From assembly GCA_905369775.1 (NCBI GenBank), contig CAJPJR010000001.1:62001-126000 (forward strand): 64,000 nucleotides of DNA. Direction: 5' to 3'. Below are positions 41,386-51,807 of this stretch, piece by piece (the first letter of the stretch is position 1; every line of letters begins with the position of its first letter). The stretch is from Prevotellaceae bacterium UBA1746 (GTDB lineage: Bacteria > Bacteroidota > Bacteroidia > Bacteroidales > Bacteroidaceae). The translations under genes were made by a program, and so were the position numbers. The notes under the pieces are model-generated. The model was not told the origin of the DNA, ran no database searches, and saw only the letters and a list, made by a program, of their open reading frames with translations.

Positions 41386-44300
41386 ATGCAAAAAACAAGT
41401 ACCTCAACCACGTGGTTCTTCGGATGGGTATGTGCCTTGTTGTTGCTGTGTTCGGGCCCGCTCCCCGCTTCGGGGCAGTGTCCGGCTTTCCAATGGAACG
41501 ACTTCACCAAAACGCTGGTGCAGCCCAACAAGGACTGCAACACGGCCGGTTCGGTCTCCATTCGCTACAGCAACAACGTCGTCGGTGTCGACGACTTGCG
41601 CTACCAATTCGGTTCCGGCCCCAACGGCCCGTGGTTTCAAGAAGTCGATGCCCCCTCACCGGGGGCGACCGTCAAAGTAGACGTGCCCACCTCGATGGAC
41701 GGGAAGACGCTCTTCGTACGCATCACCACCCAATGCGGCACCTCGAACCGGACCGACTATTGGAGCATGGGCCGAATCGATCTGCGCAAATCGGAGACGG
41801 TTTCGCTCAGAACGAGCAGCACCCCGGCCGGTTCGGGCGTGGGTTCGAGCGGCGGCGTGCAGGCCTGGATCGACGGACCCTCCAATTTCACGGAAGCGAC
41901 CTTCAACCTGTATAAGCGCAACGACCCCAACACGGTGATTGCCACGCAACGCTCGACGCGCCCCTACGAAGGCGTCACGTTCTTCAACCTGCCGAAAGGC
42001 GATTACACGGTGATTGCCACGGCCAAACCGGGCTGTACGCCGACCACCACGGCATCAAACTGGAACGACGGCGCCTTCAAATTGGCCGGCAACGTGAGTG
42101 TGGGCACTTTCAACCTGATTGCCACGGCAATTCCCTCGCGCGGTACCTGCCCGGGTGGGGTGAAAGTGGAGGTTTCGAAGGTGACGGGCGTGCAACAAAT
42201 CGTGTATAACCTGGCCACTCAACAGGATCCCAACACGGTGGTGCAGACCTACACGGCCAACTACCCCAACTTCGCCCACACTTTCACGGGCTTGGCTACC
42301 GGAAAGTATGTGGTTTCGGCCACAGAAATGACCGGCAACAGCAAGATGCAAACGAACTTCGAGGTGAGAAGCCAAAACGATGCACCGGCTGTAACGCTGA
42401 TCAACCATACGATGACGGGCATGGCCGAGGGTAAGGTCAACGTGCGCGTGGCCAACACCTCCGAAGCCTGCCCGGTTAAACTCACTGTGCAGCGCACAAG
42501 TACGGCCTCGGGGCTGCCCTTCACCACGATCGTGAAAAACAACCTCACGGAAGAAGATGTGCTCATCGACAATCTCACTAGCGGCAACTATTTGGTGACT
42601 GCAGAATACGGAGGACTGAATTTTATCGCCACCTTTGTCATTTCTGAATCTGGGATCGGTCTTGCCAACCGCGGAATTACAAGTGCTCAAGCCTACTGTG
42701 ATCCTTCGGGCAGTGTGAAATGGGAATTGACCGGCGGCTCCTATTTCTACTATGCTCCGCTGGACGTAAAGATCACCAACCGCAACACGGGCAACCTCGT
42801 GCGCCGTTTTACGCTCCCGGCCGGACAGACTGTTTTCGAAACGAAGAACTTGGTGCCCGGAGACTACACGCTCACGGTGCGATATGACAAGGCGAATCTC
42901 GAAACGAACGCCTATTTCACCGTCAATTCCAAAGCCAACCGCGAAGGCGACCTGAACTTCTCCATCGACGAGGGGAGCGAATTCTGCGGTGACCAGCCGA
43001 TGGCCAAGCTTGCCGTGAACTATACGGGCAACGGTGGCATCGAAAACGCACCGCAAATGCAGGCTTTCATGAACGGAGCCACGTTTGAGGTCTACACCCG
43101 CGAAGGACAATTCCTCTACTCGGGCGTGATGCCCCAACTCACCGGCAATGCCAAGTCGACTTTCGAAACACCCTACATTCCACAAGGCGGATACATCACG
43201 GTGAAGGCCGCTTGCGGCTACCCGACGCTCTCCAAGAATTTGGGCGGCGTGGCCGGCATGGTGAAAGCCTATCTGTTCAGTCCGACCTTCACCTACCGTG
43301 GATGCGGCAGCAGAGGCACGAATGTTGACCTCCGCGTGCTCGACACGAAGGGATCCGTCGTGCCGCTCATCACCTACACGGTGAAAAAGAAAGGCACCGG
43401 CGAACTGATTGGCACCTACGAAATGAAAGAGGGCGTGAACACCGCCATCTTTGCCAACATGAAACCGGGCGATTACACCGTGGAATGGTATCCACAGTGC
43501 AATCCCGCACAGAAACACCAAGAGGAATTCACGGTGCCCGACAAGGTGTCGGAAGTGTCTCGTGCCGTCCTGCCGGCCATCTGCGACGAGATGGGATCGA
43601 TTCAGATCTCATTCACCAACTTCACCAACATCGGCGGCTGGCGCTACGAACTGATCCGCAAGAGTGACAACAAAACGATTCGTATGTACGGCAGTGGCGG
43701 CGGCAACAGCCTCTATTTCGAACGCGTTCCTGCCGGAGAATACACGGTGAAGGCCACTCCCATCGTGGAATGTAATGACCTCACCCCGGGTGTGTTTGAC
43801 GTAACGGTGCCCGTCGAAACGGATCCCCGAATGAATACGGACAGATTCATCATCCTGTGGCAACGCGACGCCCCGGCTCAGCCCTATCAACGGGTGGGTA
43901 AGGTGCGTTACTACAGCTATCGTCCCTACAGCTACGTGAAATGGCGTGTGCTGGATGTGACTACCAATGCCGAAATCTCGAAGGGCGAGGTGCGCCCCAT
44001 CCCCAATAATATGGGAGGCTATCCCATTCCCATTCAGGGATTGCCCCAAACGTATAAGATTGAGTTCGAAACGCCTTGCGGAACTTTCTCGCGCATCGAC
44101 TCACTCACAGTGGTCAACCGCAGAAGTATGCCGGGCTTCGACATGACCACGACGCAGGGAAGCACGACGTGCAACACGCCGCCGACCATCAAGATCCACT
44201 CTCTGCTGAAAGAGGCCGGCCTGCCCGACAAACCGACCCGACTGCAACTGTATTTGTACGACAACAGAGGAAGCGGCTATCAATGGTATCTTGACAAAGA

Positions 44301-47300
44301 GGTCACTGATCCCAACATCATCGAAGACTACACGTTTGACAACCTGCTACCAAGCAGAACGTACTACGTGAATTACTTCTATGACGGTACGGCAGAGCGA
44401 AAGCAAACCACCACACCGCCTATCGCAGCCGGGGCAGACATACTGCTGTCTTCCTCGCAATTCAGTCCGAAAGGCAATGCCATTCTCACGGTATCTTCCA
44501 TTGGTGTTGACCCCGGCGCTACAATGAAGGTGATCATCACGGACAATCTGGGTACGGAGGTCTACAACCAGACGGTATCTGCCGACAATCCGATCAAGAT
44601 TCCCGTGAAGAAACCGGCCACCTACTTCAACATGACCGGAAACATCCTCACGGGGTGCTTCGCCGGGCAAAGATTGGGCAAAGGTACCGGGCCCGGAACG
44701 ACGCCAGCCTTTAGCTTTAACGCAACGGGCAATAAAATGCAGTGTAAGAACGACGGTGAAATCAAAGTGACGGTGCCTGAGGCCTTCTATGATGTGGACC
44801 AAGTGCACTACACGCTGAAGAAGATCACCGGAACGTCCTACACGGATGTGGCCGAAACCACCACTCCTTCGCAAGCGAAGAGCTTTATCGGTCTGGAAGC
44901 GGGAACGTATGAGATTTCGGCTCGCGCTACGGTGTTCCACGATGAGAACAACAACCCGAAAGTCTTCGACGCGAAGACAACGGTGACGCTCAGCACGACA
45001 TATCGCGACGGACTCTATGCCACGGTGCGCCCGGACTATATGGTACCCACGACCACAGCTTGTCCCAACGGCCGTATCGGTCTGAACATCGAGAAGGGAA
45101 CGGGACGCTATCGCGTCTATCTGAAATCGACTCCCGACGGTCCGCTGACTGAACCGAAGGAACTCTTCACGGACGCCATCACTTCGAGCATGTACAACAA
45201 GCTGTGGGGCGAAGGCCTGAAACCGGGTCACTATTCGCTCACGGTGACCGACGGATGTATGGAACGAGACATTCCCGATGCGGAGATTCTCGAAATGCCG
45301 AACCTCGGAAAAGCGGCAATCTACGCCGACTGGTACCTGCGCGGTGACATGCGCCTGAAGAAAGAGCTGACAGAAAAGCGCGACTCCTTCCTCTACTCGC
45401 TCCGATTCGATCCTTCGGCGTTCCCGATCAACTTCCAACAAACGGCTTATCGCTCCTATGAGGCACAAATTGTGGCTCGCGGCGACAACCCGGACGACTC
45501 GCAATGGAAGGGCGACTGGGTGATGAGCAACGATGGCCCAGTGATGAGAAATATCTACAGCAAGCGTTTCAACAACTGCAATGGAATTGACATCTTGCTG
45601 CGCATCAAAGACTGTCCCAATACGGTGATTCGCATTCCCGAGGACCGCAAAGTCTTGAACATGGTCACGGGCGGATGGCAATTACTTAAGTGTAATACGG
45701 TGCAATGGGTCTTCACCAGCGGTGATATCGGACACAAGTATCACATCAAGGTAAAGCGTCTGCAAGACAATGCAATCGTCTACGAAAAGGACAAGACTTA
45801 CAACTCGTATGAGGAGGTCCTGCAGCGCGATCCGGAATTGGAATTCCCGGCCGATAAGTCTTACGACATCGAGATGACGCCTACGGACTATTGCGGCGAC
45901 CCGCTCTATAGTGCAGGTAAGCGTTTCAATGCCGTGCAACGCAACTATCGCTATTCGCTCGACGACGGCACCATCATGTCCGACTGTGACGGACGTCTCC
46001 TGGCCATCCAAGGTTGGACGGACTGCCGCCTGCCGATGAAATACTTCGTTTACGAAGTGAAGGGAGGGACAGAAACCCTCGTCGACCAGACAGGTAACTA
46101 TGTTCCGGACAGATGGTACAGCCGATACAAGTTCTTGAGAGACCATCATTACATCATTCGCGTGGTGGAATACGGTCAACCGGAAACGAACAAGATTGAT
46201 CTTGTCGATTTCACCCTGAACTATCGCTTACCGAAATACAGATTGTCGGAAGGTTACCGCTTGACGAACGTAACGTTCTGCGGCCAAGGCTACGACGCGG
46301 CCAAGAAGGGTTACAACCTCAACGGTTTCAACGGCTACTTCGGCAATGCCGACTGGACGGGCGTTCCTGCGGTCGAACAGAAAACGTATTTGACGGTTCC
46401 GAAGATGACCATTATTGCAACGCAAAAGGAAGCGCCTCATCGTAAATTTGTGGCTACGAAGGTGGAACGCTACAATGATAGCTACATGCGCCGTTCTCTA
46501 TGGAAAGAAGAACTCGCAGATGGTACACTGGAAGACTTTGCCTACGCACCGGAAGGCGAATACACAATGGTGGCGCACACCGATTGTGGAGATATTCCAA
46601 TGGAGGACGAGTACCTGGGACGCCCAACGGCTGACCTCTCGCCTTCTACGATCAGCAACGCTTGTGATGGTAAATTCACCGTTACGCCGAAGGGAACTGT
46701 CACCTATCGTGGCAACACTTCTGACGTGGAGGTGACGTCTTTCTACGTGAAGGGCGACAATGCCAACACGACCCGTAACTGGGGCCAGTCGTTCGACACG
46801 TACCAGCGCGAGTTTACACTTGTGTTGAACGTGAAACGCAAGAGTGACAACAAGGTCTGCACCATAGAATGGCCTTTCTCGATGAGCAACTATGTTCTCG
46901 ACTTCGACCAGTCGCAAGCATTGAGTATGTTCTGCACGGATTCGGGCAAGGGTATCATCCACATGGCACTGAAGGGTGGACAACCGCCTTACACGTATAA
47001 GCTCTCGACGATGGACGGTACGGAGATCGAACGTAAGACTGTTCAAGGAGCTGTAGACTTCGAACATGGTACACTGGGACAACGCTTCCGCATCACGGCT
47101 ACTGACGCTTGTAATCTGACGTGGATCCACCAGGATGTCCTTTTGCAAGACCCCGCAGCTATTTCGTCTTCGATGGATGCAGATGAACAATTCTGTGAAG
47201 GTGACCACGCTAAATTGAAAGCCCGTTCTTTCCCTAACGTTACATACGAATGGCATCTTCCCGATGGTTCAACTAAGACTGGACAAGAGCTTGACTTTAT

Positions 47301-48021
47301 TGCCACTGCAGATAAAGCCGGTACGTACACGGTCGATATCCACTTGACATCTTGTACAGTAACGCTCACAGGTACCTATACTGTTGGGGTTGTTACCGTA
47401 ACAGAAGCTGCAGGGCTTGCACTCAACCAGCAATCTTGTACAGGTGAACCGGTTGAATTCACACTGGATCCAGCCACGGCAACGTTGAACGGGGAATCTG
47501 CAGATGATTACATCGCTTACCAATGGGAGCGAACTGCAACTCCGAATGACCCGGAGTCGTGGACGGCAATTCCCAATGCGACGGATCAGAACCTGTCTTA
47601 CACGGCAGCTGCTCCCGGTGTCTACTATATTCGCCGTACAGCAGCGATCGGTGAATGTAAAGCCATCAGTGGACAATCCAAGTTGACCGTGATCCCCGGT
47701 ATCAATGTGGCGATGACGCCCGACGAACAGACGGTGACGATTAACAACAAGGATCCCTTCACGTTGACTGCCGGTGTGGTAACGGGTAACCCGAACCGCA
47801 CGTACCAATGGCAGCGCAGTGCCGACAAAAAGACCTGGGTGAACATTGGTAATGATGAAACGTTCACGGAAACGAAGCGTTTCGGTAACACGGTTTACTA
47901 CCGTCGCATCGTTTCGGCTGGTGCTTGTAGCATTGAAGGTCAACCGATCACGGTTCGCTTCAAGAAGCGTTGGCCGGCCTACATCAATCCGCAAGTGCGC
48001 CAACGTGCACTCGAAGATTAA
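41386..48021 (+). CDS. Giant secreted repeat protein, adhesin-like (2211 residues)
   Basis: A very large exported protein. The ATG at 41386 starts a signal peptide (hydrophobic core FFGWVCALLLLCSGPLPASG). The rest is a chain of beta-sandwich units of roughly 100-150 residues. Many end in a recurrent strand: L-x-x-G-x-Y-x-V-x-A/V, seen as LPKGDYTVIA (41989), LATGKYVVSA (about 42291), LTSGNYLVTA (about 42571), LVPGDYTLTV (about 42849), MKPGDYTVEW (about 43459), VPAGEYTVKA (about 43726), GLEAGTYEIS (about 44890) and GLKPGHYSLT (about 45211). Such units resemble SprB-type and Cna-B/carboxypeptidase-like repeats. Two Ig-like units near the C terminus have YQWERTATP and YQWQRSADK. Cys residues recur at unit ends. 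The C terminus (FKKRWPAYINPQVRQRALED) shows no recognisable type IX sorting domain. A surface adhesin or structural role is inferred. Confidence 0.85.
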   Translation: MQKTSTSTTWFFGWVCALLLLCSGPLPASGQCPAFQWNDFTKTLVQPNKDCNTAGSVSIRYSNNVVGVDDLRYQFGSGPNGPWFQEVDAPSPGATVKVDVPTSMDGKTLFVRITTQCGTSNRTDYWSMGRIDLRKSETVSLRTSSTPAGSGVGSSGGVQAWIDGPSNFTEATFNLYKRNDPNTVIATQRSTRPYEGVTFFNLPKGDYTVIATAKPGCTPTTTASNWNDGAFKLAGNVSVGTFNLIATAIPSRGTCPGGVKVEVSKVTGVQQIVYNLATQQDPNTVVQTYTANYPNFAHTFTGLATGKYVVSATEMTGNSKMQTNFEVRSQNDAPAVTLINHTMTGMAEGKVNVRVANTSEACPVKLTVQRTSTASGLPFTTIVKNNLTEEDVLIDNLTSGNYLVTAEYGGLNFIATFVISESGIGLANRGITSAQAYCDPSGSVKWELTGGSYFYYAPLDVKITNRNTGNLVRRFTLPAGQTVFETKNLVPGDYTLTVRYDKANLETNAYFTVNSKANREGDLNFSIDEGSEFCGDQPMAKLAVNYTGNGGIENAPQMQAFMNGATFEVYTREGQFLYSGVMPQLTGNAKSTFETPYIPQGGYITVKAACGYPTLSKNLGGVAGMVKAYLFSPTFTYRGCGSRGTNVDLRVLDTKGSVVPLITYTVKKKGTGELIGTYEMKEGVNTAIFANMKPGDYTVEWYPQCNPAQKHQEEFTVPDKVSEVSRAVLPAICDEMGSIQISFTNFTNIGGWRYELIRKSDNKTIRMYGSGGGNSLYFERVPAGEYTVKATPIVECNDLTPGVFDVTVPVETDPRMNTDRFIILWQRDAPAQPYQRVGKVRYYSYRPYSYVKWRVLDVTTNAEISKGEVRPIPNNMGGYPIPIQGLPQTYKIEFETPCGTFSRIDSLTVVNRRSMPGFDMTTTQGSTTCNTPPTIKIHSLLKEAGLPDKPTRLQLYLYDNRGSGYQWYLDKEVTDPNIIEDYTFDNLLPSRTYYVNYFYDGTAERKQTTTPPIAAGADILLSSSQFSPKGNAILTVSSIGVDPGATMKVIITDNLGTEVYNQTVSADNPIKIPVKKPATYFNMTGNILTGCFAGQRLGKGTGPGTTPAFSFNATGNKMQCKNDGEIKVTVPEAFYDVDQVHYTLKKITGTSYTDVAETTTPSQAKSFIGLEAGTYEISARATVFHDENNNPKVFDAKTTVTLSTTYRDGLYATVRPDYMVPTTTACPNGRIGLNIEKGTGRYRVYLKSTPDGPLTEPKELFTDAITSSMYNKLWGEGLKPGHYSLTVTDGCMERDIPDAEILEMPNLGKAAIYADWYLRGDMRLKKELTEKRDSFLYSLRFDPSAFPINFQQTAYRSYEAQIVARGDNPDDSQWKGDWVMSNDGPVMRNIYSKRFNNCNGIDILLRIKDCPNTVIRIPEDRKVLNMVTGGWQLLKCNTVQWVFTSGDIGHKYHIKVKRLQDNAIVYEKDKTYNSYEEVLQRDPELEFPADKSYDIEMTPTDYCGDPLYSAGKRFNAVQRNYRYSLDDGTIMSDCDGRLLAIQGWTDCRLPMKYFVYEVKGGTETLVDQTGNYVPDRWYSRYKFLRDHHYIIRVVEYGQPETNKIDLVDFTLNYRLPKYRLSEGYRLTNVTFCGQGYDAAKKGYNLNGFNGYFGNADWTGVPAVEQKTYLTVPKMTIIATQKEAPHRKFVATKVERYNDSYMRRSLWKEELADGTLEDFAYAPEGEYTMVAHTDCGDIPMEDEYLGRPTADLSPSTISNACDGKFTVTPKGTVTYRGNTSDVEVTSFYVKGDNANTTRNWGQSFDTYQREFTLVLNVKRKSDNKVCTIEWPFSMSNYVLDFDQSQALSMFCTDSGKGIIHMALKGGQPPYTYKLSTMDGTEIERKTVQGAVDFEHGTLGQRFRITATDACNLTWIHQDVLLQDPAAISSSMDADEQFCEGDHAKLKARSFPNVTYEWHLPDGSTKTGQELDFIATADKAGTYTVDIHLTSCTVTLTGTYTVGVVTVTEAAGLALNQQSCTGEPVEFTLDPATATLNGESADDYIAYQWERTATPNDPESWTAIPNATDQNLSYTAAAPGVYYIRRTAAIGECKAISGQSKLTVIPGINVAMTPDEQTVTINNKDPFTLTAGVVTGNPNRTYQWQRSADKKTWVNIGNDETFTETKRFGNTVYYRRIVSAGACSIEGQPITVRFKKRWPAYINPQVRQRALED

Positions 48022-48137
48022 GTTCACGATCTCACGCAGTAGTATCCCACACAATGTGAGATCTACTGAGTAAACGTTCCATTCCTCAGTTGTTTGTCTC
48101 GAAAGAGACAACAACAAAGAATATAGGACGATGAAAT

Positions 48138-48181
48138 AGGAGTCCGTATCAGACGAAAGTCATGATACGGACTCCTTTTTT
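48138..48181 (+). terminator. Terminator after the giant surface protein gene
   Basis: A perfect 14-bp stem (48138-48151 with 48163-48176), an 11-base loop and six T, about 116 bases past the stop codon. Confidence 0.92.
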
Positions 48182-48478
48182 GTTTGTACCTATATCAATG
48201 AGTCAGCAGATAATTCTTTTTCATAGCCTCATTTACCGGGCATTCTTCCAAGGATATATTCAACCTAAGTTTTGTGCAAGACACATCTAGCTCGCCAAAA
48301 CATCTCTACTGTCTAGGAAAGACCTCGATAACGCATAAAATAAGGCTGAAGCCCATTAATGGGGTTCAGCCTTTAAGGAGAAGAACAAAGCTGTTCGTGT
48401 CCCTTACCTTGAAAGGATTAGGATTGATGTTTCAGGATACGTTACATTCCGCACAAGATCAGGAGCCGCGCGCACAAT
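48182..48478. other. Intergenic AT-rich region with a second hairpin
   Basis: A 9-bp stem (48342-48350 with 48365-48373) has a T-rich exit on the minus strand, so it probably terminates the leftward DUF3109 transcript, whose stop is about 105 bases away. No gene is supported here. Confidence 0.55.
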
Positions 48479-49078
48479 TTACTCTTCAAACAAACCGTCG
48501 TGACGCAACAACTCTACCAAAGCTTCGAGTTCCGCGTACCATTCGGTGCCAAAACGACGAATAAGCGGATCGCGGAGAAAACGATAGATGGGTAAACGCA
48601 GTTCACGCCCTTTCTTCACCGCAGGAGCGCAAACAGACCAACGATGATAGTTCAGTGCCACTGTACCGTTGGAAAGGGTTTGCTCACGAATGGGATAGAG
48701 CGCACAACTAATCGGCTTCGGCCAATCGATTCTTCCCTCACGAAAAGCACAATCCGTGGCACAAAGACAAATACCATCCTCGTCGTAGCGCGCAAAACAA
48801 CATTCGCGCCCACCGACAATGCTCGTTACCAAATCGCCATCACTGTCACGATAAGCAACGCCCTGCTTATCCAAAATCTTGCGGGCACGCGGATCGAGTT
48901 GCATGCGCACAGCAGGTAGCACACGCTCGAGTTCACGGCATTCCTCGGCCGTGACTGGCGCACCGGCTTCACCTTCGACGCAGCATGCCCCGCCACAAGC
49001 AGAGAGGTCACAGCAAAAATATTCAGTAAAAATATCGGGAGACAAAAGAACGTCACCCACTTGAAGAATTGGGAGCAT
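48479..49078 (-). CDS. DUF3109 family cysteine-rich protein
   Basis: A 199-residue cytoplasmic protein of the DUF3109 family, widespread in Bacteroidetes. The N-terminal signature FCCDLSACGGACCVEGEAGAPV (residues about 21-42) holds five Cys. Further Cys pairs lie in GRECCFARYDEDGICLCATDCAF (about 88-111), with single Cys in PISCALYP and WSVCAPA. The spacing resembles the YkgJ-type clusters that bind zinc or an iron-sulphur group, but no enzyme activity is known. It is the last gene of a leftward group following ung by 92 bases. The family is clear, the function unknown. Confidence 0.85.
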   Translation of the reverse strand: MLPILQVGDVLLSPDIFTEYFCCDLSACGGACCVEGEAGAPVTAEECRELERVLPAVRMQLDPRARKILDKQGVAYRDSDGDLVTSIVGGRECCFARYDEDGICLCATDCAFREGRIDWPKPISCALYPIREQTLSNGTVALNYHRWSVCAPAVKKGRELRLPIYRFLRDPLIRRFGTEWYAELEALVELLRHDGLFEE

Positions 49079-49170
49079 GGAAATATAATCCCTCGGGGGA
49101 AGAAGGAAAAACAGTTGAGTTCAAAAAACGGTAGCCGCAAAAACACACCCTTCCGCACTTGGGTTATGTC

Positions 49171-49830
49171 TTACCAACTGATGGGCTGCAAGCCGTGTGT
49201 CGCAAGATAGGCGTTCGCCTGCGAGAAAGGATGCGAACCGAAGAAGCCACGGTAGGCAGAAAGCGGAGAGGGATGCGGTGCAGTAAGGATGCAATGACGC
49301 GAACGATCGATAAGTGCCGCCTTACGTCCGGCGTACGCCCCCCAAAGGAGGAACACAAGGTGTTCTCTTTGAGAGGAGAGCGCACGAATTGCCGCATCGG
49401 TGAAGGTTTCCCACCCACGTCCCTGGTGCGAACCGGCAGCGCCGGCCCGAACCGTAAGCGTTGCATTGAGCAAAAGCACACCTTGGTCAGCCCAACGCCG
49501 CAAACTGCCAGATGTCGGTACGGGAACGCCAAGATCATCGTGCAATTCCTTAAAGATGTTTTGCAACGAAGGAGGTGGAGGCACGCCATCGCGCACCGAA
49601 AAACAGAGACCTTCAGCCTGGCCTGCACCATGATAAGGATCCTGACCGAGGAGCACGACTTTGACTTCCGAAAAAGGACAACGATCAAAGGCAGCAAAGA
49701 TTTCGCCGGCGGGAGGATAGCAGGTGCCTGCAGCATATTCGGCGCGGACAAATTCGGTGAGCGCTGAAAAATAGGGAGCAGAAAATTCCGACGCGAGCGC
49801 CTCGCGCCAAGAAGGGTGAATACGGATCAT
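49171..49830 (-). CDS. ung: Uracil-DNA glycosylase, family 1
   Basis: Removes uracil from DNA to start base-excision repair. The 219-residue protein has the catalytic water-activating motif GQDPYHG at residues 62-68 (Asp64), followed by CFSV, the LLLNATLTVRAG segment and the minor-groove loop HPSPLSA with the catalytic His. These are the standard family 1 features and the length is normal. It starts 21 bases after the end of speA and so may share its transcript. No cofactor or inhibitor gene is adjacent. Confidence 0.96.
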   Translation of the reverse strand: MIRIHPSWREALASEFSAPYFSALTEFVRAEYAAGTCYPPAGEIFAAFDRCPFSEVKVVLLGQDPYHGAGQAEGLCFSVRDGVPPPPSLQNIFKELHDDLGVPVPTSGSLRRWADQGVLLLNATLTVRAGAAGSHQGRGWETFTDAAIRALSSQREHLVFLLWGAYAGRKAALIDRSRHCILTAPHPSPLSAYRGFFGSHPFSQANAYLATHGLQPISW

Positions 49831-49851
49831 GGATCGGGCAAACTAAAAAAC

Positions 49852-51744
49852 TTACTCGAGATAGGTGTAACCGTAAAGTCCCGCGCGGTAAGTAGAAATA
49901 AACTCCTTACCTTCTTCGATCGTGATCTTTCGTTCGTTCACGGCTTTCGTCACCCACGATTCGAGACGGCGCACCAGTCGTTTGGGATCGTATTGCACGT
50001 ATTCGAGCACATCGGCCACCGTTTCGCCGTCGATCGTCTTGTCGATGGAATAACCATCGGCGTCGACGGTGATATGTACCGCATTGGTGTCACCGAACAA
50101 GTTGTGCATGTTACCAAGAATCTCTTGATAGGCACCCACAAGGAAAACGCCGATGTAATACCGATCGCCCATGCGGAAAGTATGCAGGGGAATGTAATTG
50201 GTCTGCTGGTTGTGGTTGACGTAAGTCGTGATCTTTCCGTCGCTGTCACAAGAGATGTCCTGAATTGTGGCGTTGCGATCGGGGCGTTCGTCGAGCCGTT
50301 GGATCGGCATGATGGGAAAGAGCTGATCGATGGCCCAATGGTCGGGAAGCGACTGGAAGAGAGAGAAGTTGCAAAAATACTTCTCCGACATCATTTTGTC
50401 CAACTTCCGCAGTTCATCGGGCGCATGCTTGAGATGATGAGAAAGGTCTACCACTTCTGAGCAGATGCTCCAATAGAGACTTTCGATCTGCGCGCGGGTA
50501 CGGAGATCGATGAGTCCATGACGGAAAAGATCGAGCGCTTCTTCGCGAATATCTTCGGCGTCGTGCCAGTCTTCGAGCATCGAACGCGTCGACAATTTAT
50601 CCCAAATTTCGGTGAGATCGTGCACCAACTTGTGGTCATCTTCTGCGGGATGAAAATCCTCGTCCATGTGAGGCACTTCGGTCGTTTCGAGCACCTCGAG
50701 AATCAGCACCGAGTGGTGAGCCGTGAGCGAGCGTCCGCCCTCGGTAATGATGTTGGGATGAGGAATATCGTTCTTATTAGCCGCTTCAACCAGGGTGTAA
50801 ACAATGTCGTTGACGTATTCCTGTACACTGTAGTTGACCGAGCTTTCGGAGTTAGACGAGCGCGTACCGTCATAGTCCACGCCCAGTCCGCCACCACAAT
50901 CGACAAATTCGATGTTGAAGCCCATTTTGCGCAACTGCACATAGTATTGTGCCATCTCGCGCAACGCAATGCTGATGAGACGGATTTTGGGAATCTGACT
51001 ACCGATGTGGAAGTGAATGAGCCGAAGGCAATCGCTCAAGCCCTTCTCTTCGAGCAATGTCAGGGCCTGAAGCAGTTCCGAACTGTTGAGCCCGAACTTT
51101 GAAGCGTCGCCGCCCGAACTCTCCCATTTACCCATGGAACGACTCGCCAGTTTGATGCGAATACCGAGGTTGGGGCGCACGCCCATTTTCTCGGCCGTGC
51201 GCGCAATGATTTCAAGCTCATGCAGTTTCTCGATCACCAAAAACACCCGCTTTCCCATTTTCTGGGCAAGCAGTGCCAACTCAATGAAGTTTTGGTCTTT
51301 GTGTCCGTTGCAAACGATGACCGAATCGGAGTCCATGTTCGTCGCCAACACTGCATGCAGCTCAGGTTTGGAACCGCATTCGAGTCCGAGGTTGTATTTC
51401 TTGCCGTGTGAGATGATTTCCTCCACGACGGGGCGCATCTGATTAACCTTGATCGGATAGATGATTAAATGCTCCCCGCGGTAGTCATATTCTTTCTCGG
51501 CACGCTCAAAACAGTCGGCCGTTTTTTCGATGCGGTTGTCGAGTATGTCGGGGAAACGGAGCAAAACCGGAGCGGTGATGTCGCGTTCGGCTAATTCGTC
51601 GACCACTTCGCGAAGGTCAATGCGGACATTGTCTTTGCGCGGACAAACGTAAGCGTGACCCAATTCGTTGATGCCGAAATAGTTCACGCCCCAGCCTTTG
51701 ATGTTGTAGAGTTCTTCGGAGTCTTCAATACGCCATTTTCTCAT
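49852..51744 (-). CDS. speA: Biosynthetic arginine decarboxylase
   Basis: PLP-dependent decarboxylase that turns arginine into agmatine, the first step of putrescine and spermidine synthesis in Bacteroidetes. The start at 51744 gives 630 residues, the family length; an in-frame upstream ATG at 51807 would overlap the aroK end and adds a non-conserved stretch. The PLP Lys is in YPIKVNQM (Lys99). FVDCGGGLGVDYDG, the VQEYVNDIVYTL helix and ITEGGRSLTAHHSVLI are diagnostic. It follows aroK by 63 bases. The enzyme belongs to fold type III, in the SpeA rather than the AdiA class. Confidence 0.96.
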   Translation of the reverse strand: MRKWRIEDSEELYNIKGWGVNYFGINELGHAYVCPRKDNVRIDLREVVDELAERDITAPVLLRFPDILDNRIEKTADCFERAEKEYDYRGEHLIIYPIKVNQMRPVVEEIISHGKKYNLGLECGSKPELHAVLATNMDSDSVIVCNGHKDQNFIELALLAQKMGKRVFLVIEKLHELEIIARTAEKMGVRPNLGIRIKLASRSMGKWESSGGDASKFGLNSSELLQALTLLEEKGLSDCLRLIHFHIGSQIPKIRLISIALREMAQYYVQLRKMGFNIEFVDCGGGLGVDYDGTRSSNSESSVNYSVQEYVNDIVYTLVEAANKNDIPHPNIITEGGRSLTAHHSVLILEVLETTEVPHMDEDFHPAEDDHKLVHDLTEIWDKLSTRSMLEDWHDAEDIREEALDLFRHGLIDLRTRAQIESLYWSICSEVVDLSHHLKHAPDELRKLDKMMSEKYFCNFSLFQSLPDHWAIDQLFPIMPIQRLDERPDRNATIQDISCDSDGKITTYVNHNQQTNYIPLHTFRMGDRYYIGVFLVGAYQEILGNMHNLFGDTNAVHITVDADGYSIDKTIDGETVADVLEYVQYDPKRLVRRLESWVTKAVNERKITIEEGKEFISTYRAGLYGYTYLE

Positions 51745-51807
51745 CGTGCGGATCGTATATGCGGGAAAGGGGAATTTGTGGGATAAAAAGGGGAAAGGAA
51801 AGTACAC

